From an uncultured Burkholderiales bacterium (GTDB lineage Bacteria > Pseudomonadota > Gammaproteobacteria > Burkholderiales > Burkholderiaceae_C), in contig CAIODK010000212.1 of the NCBI GenBank assembly GCA_903856995.1, positions 1 to 11,766 of the forward strand: a DNA stretch of 11,766 nt, in the 5' to 3' direction. Each line of letters opens with the position of its first letter. Position 1 is the first letter of the stretch. Both the position numbers and the translations under genes were made by a program. Below the pieces are notes generated by a model. The model saw nothing but the letters and a program-made list of their open reading frames with translations. It was not told where the DNA came from and did no database searches. Shown one piece after another: positions 6,387-11,766 of this stretch.

Positions 6387-6746
6387 ATGAACGTCACCCG
6401 TTTCAGCCAAGCGCCAGAGTATGTGGCACCCAACCATTTCGACATGCAGTGTTTGCGGCTTCAAGGCCGTGAGGCCGGTCCGGCCGTTCAACTTTGGATG
6501 GGTGTGTCCATCTTGAAGCCGGGTGGCCACACGTCGCTCGACGGGTCCCCGATTGAAAAACATTACGTCGTGTTGCAGGGCGAGCTCACGCTCGTGAGCG
6601 AACTCCATGGCATAGAAACACGCGAGGTGTTACACGCCTTTGACTCTTGTCGTTTCGCACCTGGCGAGAAACGACAAATCATCAACCACACCCAACACGA
6701 AGCGCGGATCTTGTTGGCGATGCCTTTTGATCCACCCGCTGCTTGA
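6387..6746 (+). CDS. Small single-domain cupin protein
   Basis: This 119-residue protein has the core of a cupin_2 fold: ILKPGGHTSLDGSPIEKHYVV around residues 42-62 with VLQGELTLV (62-70) as motif 1, and FAPGEKRQIINHT (90-102) as motif 2. The usual HxH...E metal site is incomplete. His48 is present, but the second His is Ser50 and the motif 1 glutamate position appears to be Lys58, with Glu57 and His59 adjacent. Asn100 occupies the place often held by the motif 2 His or Asn. It may therefore bind metal in an altered way or not at all. GGAG at 6376-6379 supports the start. As part of the catabolic operon it could be a small isomerase, decarboxylase or ligand-binding accessory protein; function is unknown. 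Confidence 0.8.
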   Translation: MNVTRFSQAPEYVAPNHFDMQCLRLQGREAGPAVQLWMGVSILKPGGHTSLDGSPIEKHYVVLQGELTLVSELHGIETREVLHAFDSCRFAPGEKRQIINHTQHEARILLAMPFDPPAA

Positions 6747-6762
6747 GTTCAAACACAACATC

Positions 6763-6767
6763 AGGAG
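6763..6767 (+). promoter_or_regulatory. Ribosome binding site that fixes the second Bug receptor start
   Basis: AGGAG lies 8 nt before the ATG at 6776. It favours this start over the in-frame TTG at 6743, which overlaps the cupin stop codon and would add 11 residues in front of the signal peptide. Confidence 0.75.
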
Positions 6768-6775
6768 ACAAAGCC

Positions 6776-7765
6776 ATGAACCACACCCCCTTCACCCGTC
6801 GACAGAGTTTGCAATGGGCCGCGGCCTTGGCTGCGGGCTCTGCCCTGCCCAGCTACGCCCAACAAGATTGGCCGCGGGACAAAGCCATCACCTTCATCGT
6901 TCCCTTCACGGCCGGTAGCGGCACGGACGTGATCGCACGGACCGTTGCAGAAAAGCTCGGCCCCCTGTTAGGCGCACAAATCGTCATCGACAACAAAACG
7001 GGCGCCGGCGGCACCGTTGGGGCGGCATTGGTCGCCAAAGCGCCAGCCGATGGCTACACCCTGCTGGTTCATAGCTCTGGCCATGTGGTGAACCCTGCGC
7101 TGTACCCCAAACTCAGCTACGACACACTGAAAGACTTTGACGGCATCAGCCCATTGGCCAGCCTACCTAACGTCATCGTGGTGTCTCCGAGCAAAGGCTA
7201 CAAAGACGTGGCCGACTTGGTGGCCAAAGCCAAGGCACAGCCGGGTGCACTCAACTACGCATCGGCCGGCAACGGTTCTGCCACCCACATGAATGCCGAA
7301 AAGTTTCGCGTCGCTGCTGGCGTGCAAGCGCAACATGTGCCTTACCGCGGCACGCCTGAGGCCTTGACTGAAACGGCATCGGGCCGCATTGACTGGTTCT
7401 TTGCCCCTCTGGTGTCAGCACTGCCTTTGATTCAAAGTGGCCGCTTGCAAGCCTTGGCTGTCAGTACCGCCACACGCTCCCCGCTGCTGCCCAACGTCCC
7501 TTCGATTGCTGAAGCAGGGTTTGCCAACGCGGCCTATACCTTCTGGGTGGGCTTATTTGTCACGGCCAAAACCCCCAAGCCCATCGTGCAAAAACTGCAT
7601 GCGGGCGTAATGGCTGTGCTGGCCATGCCCGAGGTGAAAGATCGCCTTGAAAAACTCGGCGCTGCAGGCATGCCCATGCAACAAGATGCGTTTGAGAAAT
7701 ACCTAGATGCTGAAACGCTGGCTGCCGCGCAACTGGTAAAAGCTGCGGGGATTCGCATCGAGTAA
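6776..7765 (+). CDS. Bug/TctC-family periplasmic solute-binding receptor (second copy)
   Basis: This 329-residue Bug receptor is read from the ATG at 6776. An in-frame TTG at 6743 would extend it but has no ribosome binding site and spoils the signal peptide. The N-terminus TRRQSLQWAAALAAG is twin-arginine-like (Arg8-Arg9), with probable cleavage after Ala28 (SYA|QQ); Sec export is also possible. Family motifs follow: DKAITFIVPFTAGSGTD, IVIDNKTGAGGTVG, AKAPADGYTLL, YDTLKDFDGIS, LNYASAGNGSATH, GRIDWFFAPLVSALPLI and LLPNVPSIAEAGF. It differs clearly from the receptor at 648 in ligand-loop sequences (SSGHV versus SSSHA; GSATHMNAE versus GNVMHFAGE). The two are therefore distinct receptors rather than a recent duplication, and may bind different compounds. 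It ends the operon; its TAA is 4 nt from the convergent VOC gene's stop. Ligand unknown. Confidence 0.94.
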   Translation: MNHTPFTRRQSLQWAAALAAGSALPSYAQQDWPRDKAITFIVPFTAGSGTDVIARTVAEKLGPLLGAQIVIDNKTGAGGTVGAALVAKAPADGYTLLVHSSGHVVNPALYPKLSYDTLKDFDGISPLASLPNVIVVSPSKGYKDVADLVAKAKAQPGALNYASAGNGSATHMNAEKFRVAAGVQAQHVPYRGTPEALTETASGRIDWFFAPLVSALPLIQSGRLQALAVSTATRSPLLPNVPSIAEAGFANAAYTFWVGLFVTAKTPKPIVQKLHAGVMAVLAMPEVKDRLEKLGAAGMPMQQDAFEKYLDAETLAAAQLVKAAGIRIE

Positions 7766-7769
7766 TTGG

Positions 7770-8162
7770 CTAGGTCAACTCTGAAATCTCAATCAAATTC
7801 AAATCAGGATCGCGCACATACACCGATCTGATTTTTTGTGTAGCCCCCGTGCGCATCACGGGGCCTTCCAGGATGGGCCAATTGGCGGCGTTAAGTTTGG
7901 CAATCACATCGTCCAAGGGCACAGTGGCAATGAAGCACAAGTCCAACGCGCCGGGGACCGGCACATGAGCTTTGGGCTCAAACTCTTTGCCGCGCACGTG
8001 CAGGTTAATTTTCTGGTTGCCAAACTTGAAAGCCTTGCGCGTCACAGGCGGCGTGCCACCGACGAAGCTTTCTAGCGTCATGCCCATGACGCGGGTGTAG
8101 AAGTCCACACAAGCGTCTTCATCGAAGGTGGTTAATACCAAGTGGTCTAAATGGTCGATCAT
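7770..8162 (-). CDS. VOC (glyoxalase/bleomycin resistance/extradiol dioxygenase-like) superfamily protein
   Basis: This 130-residue protein is a two-module VOC protein. The first beta strand is IDHLDHLVLTT (His7 as the likely first metal ligand), followed by a helix FDEDACVDFYTRVMGM. INLHVRG contains His55. The second module has ALDLCFIAT (72-80), and RDPDLNLIEIS near the end supplies Glu125. These match the usual metal positions of the fold, except that Asp74 sits where a His is common. Members include glyoxalases, epimerases, dioxygenases and resistance proteins, so the reaction cannot be named. The start is 2 nt after the lyase stop, with AAAGG 9 nt upstream (complement of 8172-8176) inside the end of the lyase gene, so translation is probably coupled. 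A CoA-ester epimerase-like or metabolite-repair role beside the lyase is only a guess. Confidence 0.87.
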   Translation of the reverse strand: MIDHLDHLVLTTFDEDACVDFYTRVMGMTLESFVGGTPPVTRKAFKFGNQKINLHVRGKEFEPKAHVPVPGALDLCFIATVPLDDVIAKLNAANWPILEGPVMRTGATQKIRSVYVRDPDLNLIEISELT

Positions 8163-8164
8163 GC

Positions 8165-9097
8165 TCAGGAGCCTTTCAAATCATTCACATAAGCGGGAGC
8201 TGGGTGCAAATCGGTGATACGCCCCGCCTTGGCCACTTGACTCGGCACATCGTGACCCACAACTGCGGGCAGATGTCGTGCCACATTCAGCAACTTGTTC
8301 AAATCAATACCGGTGTCGTAGCCCATCGCATCCAGCATGTGAATGGCGTCTTCGCTGCAAATATTGCCGCTCGCCCCCGGCGCATAAGGGCAGCCGCCCA
8401 AGCCACCCAATGAGCCATCGAAACGTGTGATGCCACCTTGCACAGCCGCAAGCACATTGGCCAAGCCCATGCCGCGGGTGTTGTGAAAGTGCAGCGTGAG
8501 CTGTGTGTCAGGCAATTGTTTTTGCAACAGCTCGATCATGCGGCTGACTTGCGCTGGGTGCGCCATGCCCGTGGTGTCACAAATGGTGAGGCCACGCACA
8601 CCCAAGTCTGCAAAGCGTTGCGCAAAGTGTTGCACCACCGCCAACGGCACATCACCCTCCATAGGACAGCCAAAACACGTCGAGAGCGACACGTTGATGG
8701 GTGTACGCCCGTCCACATGTTGGATCACTTGCGCCAAGCCCGCCATGCTTTGCGCACGCGTCATGCGCAAATTGGCAAGGTTGTGCGTTTCAGAAGTAGA
8801 CATGACTAGATTCAACTCATCCGCACGCGACTCCATCGCACGCTCTGCCCCTCTGAGGTTGGGTACAAGCACGGTGTATTCCACATCCTGCACACGCTGG
8901 ATGCGCCCCATCACCTCTTCAGCATCGCGCAACATGGGGATAGCTTTGGGGGATGTGAACGAGGTGACCTCAATCTTGGCGTAGCCACATTGACTGAGTG
9001 CATCAATCAAAACAATTTTGTCGTCGGTTTCTATGAACTCTGATTCGATTTGAAAGCCATCACGGGTCACGACTTCGTTGAAATAAATGCGCGTCAT
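8165..9097 (-). CDS. Hydroxymethylglutaryl-CoA lyase-like enzyme
   Basis: This 310-residue TIM-barrel protein belongs to the HMG-CoA lyase/DRE-TIM metallolyase family. Hallmarks are all present: Arg12-Asp13 (TRDGFQIE), Glu43 (IEVTSF), His203 and His205 (LHFHNTRG), the signature SLGGLGGCPYAPGASGN with Cys236, and Asn245. Offsets between these match the catalytic and metal residues of human HMG-CoA lyase, so activity is expected. The known reaction splits 3-hydroxy-3-methylglutaryl-CoA into acetyl-CoA and acetoacetate; related enzymes cleave other 3-hydroxyacyl-CoAs. The motif DGFQ in place of the common DGLQ marks a subfamily that could differ in substrate. The start overlaps the CoA-transferase stop by 4 nt (ATGA), and AAGGA (complement of 9106-9110) lies 8 nt upstream. 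The transferase presumably makes its CoA-ester substrate. Leucine catabolism is less likely because no other leucine pathway genes are nearby. Confidence 0.92.
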   Translation of the reverse strand: MTRIYFNEVVTRDGFQIESEFIETDDKIVLIDALSQCGYAKIEVTSFTSPKAIPMLRDAEEVMGRIQRVQDVEYTVLVPNLRGAERAMESRADELNLVMSTSETHNLANLRMTRAQSMAGLAQVIQHVDGRTPINVSLSTCFGCPMEGDVPLAVVQHFAQRFADLGVRGLTICDTTGMAHPAQVSRMIELLQKQLPDTQLTLHFHNTRGMGLANVLAAVQGGITRFDGSLGGLGGCPYAPGASGNICSEDAIHMLDAMGYDTGIDLNKLLNVARHLPAVVGHDVPSQVAKAGRITDLHPAPAYVNDLKGS

Positions 9098-10305
9098 GCC
9101 ACGATTCCTTTTTCTTTTAGAGTTTGTATTTGTGCGGCAGTTAAACCAATTTCATTTAACACCGCATCTGTGTCTTGACCAATGGTGGGCGCGTTGCGGC
9201 GATGACTGCCTGGCGTGCGTGAGAGTTTAGGGATGATGCCTGGCACAGCAAGCGATGTACCGTCGTCCATCTGCACGTGCTGAATCATGCCGCGCGCTTG
9301 GTAGTGCGGATCGGCCGCGATGTCGGCCACGGTGTAGATGCGGCCTGCTGGCACTTCAGCTTTGTCCAGCGCTTCTAACACTTGCGCGACCGTGAGTTGG
9401 GCCGTCCACACACCAATGGCAGCGTCAATCTCGGCCACTCGCTTCACACGACCGGCGTTGTCGGTGAGTGCTGGGTCATTCCCCAAATCGTCACGCCCCA
9501 AGGTGTGCATGAGGCGTTTGAAAATGCTGTCGCCGTTGCCAGCAATCAGTACATAGCCTTCGTCTTGGCAGCGATACGCGTTGCTTGGCGCGATGCCGGG
9601 CAAGGCACTGCCGGCCGCTTCGCGCACCGCACCAAAAGCGCTGTACTCGGGCAGCAAGCTTTCCATGCAGTTGAAGACGGCCTCGTACAAAGCCACGTCG
9701 ATCACTTGGCCTTGGCCACTTTTCTCGCGTTCGTGCAGCGCCGTCAAGATGCCAATGACGCCGTGCAGCGAGGCCAGCGTGTCGCCAATGCTCACGCCCA
9801 CGCGCACAGGCACGCGGCCGGGCTCGGCGGTGAGGTGGCGCAGGCCGCTCATGGCCTCGGCCACCACACCAAAGCCGGGTTTGTCGCGGTAAGGCCCGGT
9901 CTGTCCATAGCCACTGATGCGCAACATGATGAGGCGTGGGTTGATGGCTAGGAGTTCGTCAGGGCCTAAGCCCCAGCCCTCCATGGCACCGGGGCGGAAG
10001 TTTTCAATCAGCACATCCGCATCTTTGATGAGTTGGCGCACGATGTCTTGGGCTTCTTTTTCTTTGAGGTCCAGCGCGACTGAGCGCTTGTTGCGCGACT
10101 GCACTTGCCACCACACCGACGTGCCGTCTTTGAGTAAGCGCCATTTGCGCAGCGGGTCGCCCGTCTTGGGGGTTTCAATCTTCACGACATCTGCGCCAAA
10201 GTCGGCCAGTGTTTTGGCGGCAAAGGGGCCGGCGATGAGCTGACCGAGCTCGACCACGCGCAGGCCGTGAAGTGGGGTTTGTGAAAGGCTAGTCATGCTT
10301 GGCAT
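9094..10305 (-). CDS. Family III (CaiB/BaiF) CoA-transferase
   Basis: This 403-residue protein (400 if Met4 at 10296 is the start) is a class III CoA-transferase. It has the N-terminal block LHGLRVVELGQLIAGPFA, the DFGADVVKIETPKTGDPLRKW segment, SRNKRSVALDL, ENFRPGAMEGWGLG, ISGYGQTGPYRDKPGF and GVSIGDTLASLHG. Asp175 in the last matches the catalytic aspartate that forms the acyl-anhydride and CoA intermediates in formyl-CoA transferase. It moves CoA between carboxylic acids, commonly with succinyl-CoA as donor. Its 4-nt overlap with the HMG-CoA-lyase-like gene suggests it activates the lyase substrate, for example 3-hydroxy-3-methylglutarate or a similar branched hydroxy diacid (inference). 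Neither candidate start has a clear Shine-Dalgarno, and the inverted repeat at 10299-10313 overlaps them both, so the start may be controlled. The alternative assignment as a carnitine or oxalate enzyme has no contextual support. Confidence 0.93.
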   Translation of the reverse strand: MPSMTSLSQTPLHGLRVVELGQLIAGPFAAKTLADFGADVVKIETPKTGDPLRKWRLLKDGTSVWWQVQSRNKRSVALDLKEKEAQDIVRQLIKDADVLIENFRPGAMEGWGLGPDELLAINPRLIMLRISGYGQTGPYRDKPGFGVVAEAMSGLRHLTAEPGRVPVRVGVSIGDTLASLHGVIGILTALHEREKSGQGQVIDVALYEAVFNCMESLLPEYSAFGAVREAAGSALPGIAPSNAYRCQDEGYVLIAGNGDSIFKRLMHTLGRDDLGNDPALTDNAGRVKRVAEIDAAIGVWTAQLTVAQVLEALDKAEVPAGRIYTVADIAADPHYQARGMIQHVQMDDGTSLAVPGIIPKLSRTPGSHRRNAPTIGQDTDAVLNEIGLTAAQIQTLKEKGIVA

Positions 10306-10313
10306 TGTGCCAA
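10299..10313. promoter_or_regulatory. Perfect inverted repeat at the CoA-transferase start (possible operator or mRNA hairpin)
   Basis: TTGGCATTGTGCCAA has two perfect 6-bp arms around a 3-nt centre. It contains a T-N11-A core (TGGCATTGTGCCA), the general form of a LysR-type regulator site. It covers the upstream start codon (10305) and lies 2 nt before the alternative ATG (10296), in the position of the missing ribosome binding site. It could act as an operator or as a small mRNA hairpin masking initiation. No T run follows it, so it is not a terminator. Confidence 0.4.
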
Positions 10314-10369
10314 TGCAAGCTGGGTTTGCGCACCGGCGTCTTCACGCAGGCGACAGCGACGAAAATGCT
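10306..10369 (-). other. Short spacer between porin and CoA-transferase genes
   Basis: This 64-nt gap separates the porin stop from the CoA-transferase gene on the same strand. The only structure I see besides the inverted repeat at its edge is a weak 4-bp stem with a 4-nt loop at 10336-10347 (GCGT/ACGC). It has no T run, so no terminator is supported and read-through from the porin gene is possible. I recognise no promoter in it. Confidence 0.4.
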
Positions 10370-11725
10370 TTAGAACTCGGCGTGAAAACGCATCGCATAC
10401 ACATTGACCGGCCCACGGTCAGCGTTGTACGCAGGGTTTTGGATGCGTTGGTAGTCGGTGGTGAGCCACGTGCCGCGTGTCATTTGGAAGCTATAAAACG
10501 CTTCCAAGATTTGCTCGGGCTTGTAACTCAGCGTCTGCGTAGCGCTGGCAGCGTCACCGATGAAGTACGACATGCCGCCGGCCGCCAAGAAGCCTCGGCG
10601 GTCACGCGACAAGGTGTTGTGCATGAAAGCCACGCCCACGGCGTCGTCAGTACGCCCCCACAAACCACCTTTGAACACAAGACCGGTCGACAGCGAGCCA
10701 TCAGCCTCGGTGAAGGCATAGGTTTCAGTGCGGCCATCGGCCTTCATGGCACGCAAGAAGAAGCCCACGCTAGGGTTGATGGCTTGCTCGACGTTCACGC
10801 CCAAGCCGTATTTGATTTTTTCGCCACCACGCACGTCAATCAGCGCCTGCGGTGTGGTCTGCACACCTGAATGCGTTTGCAGCCATTGCGTGGCATCGTT
10901 AAAGCTCGCCACTTGGGCGCGGTTGCGCCAGGCCAGCACGCGCACTTTGCCTGGCTGATCAGCCAGCATGTGGCCGCGTTCGATTTCTACTTGGTCGCCG
11001 TAGTGTTTACCAAGCGCAAAGTCCACGGGTAAGCCATTGGGCTCTTTGGGGCCGCTCATGCGACCAAAGCGTAGCACCCAGTTGTCCTGGTACCACTCGC
11101 CCGCAAAGCCCCAGCCAAAGCCCCGAGCATCTGCCGCGTAATCGTAGGAGGCGTAGGTCCAGTTGCCCCAGTTCATGAACTGGGTGCGGGGGTCTTTGGC
11201 GTAGGCGTTGTCGTCAAATACGTCCAGCGTGGAAAAGTTGCCTGCCGTCAGCACAAAACGGTTTTTGTCGACCAAGCCCGCCATTTGGTTGAAATCGGGT
11301 TCGATCTGCTCTTTCTCCCCACCACGGTTCCAGGTCTGGCGCACAAACAGGCGCTGACGGTAAAGCTTGGGTACGCTGCCGCCCGCACGGGTAATTTCGC
11401 CATTGGTGAAACCGCCCATGCCCACCAAGTTGCCAGAGAACGGGATGCCAGAAGCCACCTCGGGGTTGAAATAGAGCTCACCGTCTTGCCATGGGCGAAA
11501 GCCCCAATGCGCGGTGGTGCTGAAGGTGAACATGCGCTCACTTTGCGGCGACAGACTGTTGGCGCCCGAGTAGCCCGCCCTGAACGAATCGTGGTGTTGC
11601 CAGTTGTAGGTCAGCTGGTAGCGGGCAGAGGTGTCTTCGGTTTCAGTCGCTTGCGCCCACGCGCTGACCGCAGCCAAGCTGCAAAGCGCAAAAACCGTGA
11701 GTCGTCGAAACAAGAACAGGGGCAT
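10370..11725 (-). CDS. OprB-type carbohydrate porin (outer-membrane beta-barrel)
   Basis: Read from the ATG at 11725 this is a 451-residue outer-membrane protein with a Sec signal peptide (MPLFLFRRLTVFALCSLAAV, likely cleavage after SAWA before Q). In-frame alternatives are ATG at 11758 and GTG at 11761, which would add an odd hydrophobic, cysteine-containing lead; none has a clear ribosome binding site within the window. The mature protein alternates aromatic and polar residues as in a beta-barrel and ends HAEF, with the C-terminal Phe used by the BAM complex. Blocks typical of OprB-like porins include LYFNPEVASGIPFSG, LVGMGGFTNGEI, LYRQRLFVRQTW, VLTAGNFSTLDVFDDNAYA, DPRTQFMNW, KPEQILEAFYSF and NPAYNADRGPVNVYA. 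It would allow passive entry of sugars or other small solutes. In this neighbourhood it may admit the organic acids handled by adjacent genes. Upstream control lies outside the window. Confidence 0.9.
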   Translation of the reverse strand: MPLFLFRRLTVFALCSLAAVSAWAQATETEDTSARYQLTYNWQHHDSFRAGYSGANSLSPQSERMFTFSTTAHWGFRPWQDGELYFNPEVASGIPFSGNLVGMGGFTNGEITRAGGSVPKLYRQRLFVRQTWNRGGEKEQIEPDFNQMAGLVDKNRFVLTAGNFSTLDVFDDNAYAKDPRTQFMNWGNWTYASYDYAADARGFGWGFAGEWYQDNWVLRFGRMSGPKEPNGLPVDFALGKHYGDQVEIERGHMLADQPGKVRVLAWRNRAQVASFNDATQWLQTHSGVQTTPQALIDVRGGEKIKYGLGVNVEQAINPSVGFFLRAMKADGRTETYAFTEADGSLSTGLVFKGGLWGRTDDAVGVAFMHNTLSRDRRGFLAAGGMSYFIGDAASATQTLSYKPEQILEAFYSFQMTRGTWLTTDYQRIQNPAYNADRGPVNVYAMRFHAEF

Positions 11726-11766
11726 GAAACAACCAAGAAGAGAAACATAACAACGCATCACGCTGT

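Noticed and set aside
6743..6775. Extended start (TTG) for the second Bug receptor
   Set aside because: It overlaps the cupin stop, has no Shine-Dalgarno, and would put 11 extra residues before a good signal peptide. The ATG at 6776 has AGGAG 8 nt upstream.
9382..9951. 189-codon + strand frame opposite the CoA-transferase
   Set aside because: It is antisense to a gene with clear family III motifs and has no ribosome binding site or recognisable domain.
10296..10316. Sigma-54 promoter suggested by TGGCAC within the inverted repeat (read on the - strand)
   Set aside because: The GC of the -12 element is not at the required distance from GG, and TTGC is absent there.
10336..10347. Hairpin GCGT-CTTC-ACGC as a terminator after the porin gene
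   Set aside because: The stem is only 4 bp, there is no T run on the - strand side, and this is common in GC-rich sequence.
10295..10870. 191-codon + strand frame opposite the porin
   Set aside because: It is antisense to the porin C-terminal half, whose barrel motifs and terminal Phe are clear. The frame has no domain features.

Overview
The window looks like a chromosomal segment of a betaproteobacterium of the order Burkholderiales, most likely Comamonadaceae. This is inferred from two Bug/TctC-type periplasmic receptors, an OprB-type carbohydrate porin whose C-terminal motifs resemble those of Comamonadaceae, tandem ExbD genes and a moderately high GC content. No rRNA, tRNA, CRISPR array, insertion sequence, integrase or transcriptional regulator was found.

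Layout. (1) Positions 1-532, + strand: the tail of one ExbD-like gene followed directly by a complete second ExbD gene, the end of a TonB-energising exbB-exbD-exbD type operon. (2) A 115-nt gap (533-647) that must carry any local promoter for the next operon. (3) Positions 648-7765, + strand: eight tightly packed genes with 10-31 nt spacers: Bug receptor, exported amidohydrolase, intradiol (hydroxyquinol-type) dioxygenase, SDR oxidoreductase, BKACE/DUF849 beta-keto acid cleavage enzyme, zinc-less quinone-oxidoreductase-like MDR, small cupin, second Bug receptor. (4) Positions 7770-11761, - strand, read right to left: OprB-type porin, family III (CaiB/BaiF) CoA-transferase, HMG-CoA-lyase-like enzyme, VOC protein. 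The two blocks converge with only 4 nt between stop codons.

How the genes may work together (inference). The + strand operon reads as an aromatic or cyclic acid catabolic unit. The amidohydrolase belongs to a superfamily of non-oxidative decarboxylases and lactone hydrolases. The dioxygenase has all four Fe(III) ligands and would open a hydroxyquinol- or catechol-type ring to maleylacetate or a related enone diacid. The MDR (or the SDR) could reduce the conjugated double bond to 3-oxoadipate. The BKACE enzyme could then react that beta-keto acid with acetyl-CoA to give acetoacetate and succinyl-CoA. This would replace both the classical iron-dependent maleylacetate reductase and the 3-oxoadipate CoA-transferase/thiolase pair, none of which is in the window. 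It is the best candidate for an undescribed system here.

The - strand CoA-transferase/lyase pair suggests activation and cleavage of a 3-hydroxy-3-methylglutarate-like acid, which would also yield acetoacetate and acetyl-CoA. The porin and the two receptors fit uptake of organic acids or related solutes. Substrates are not determined by the sequence.
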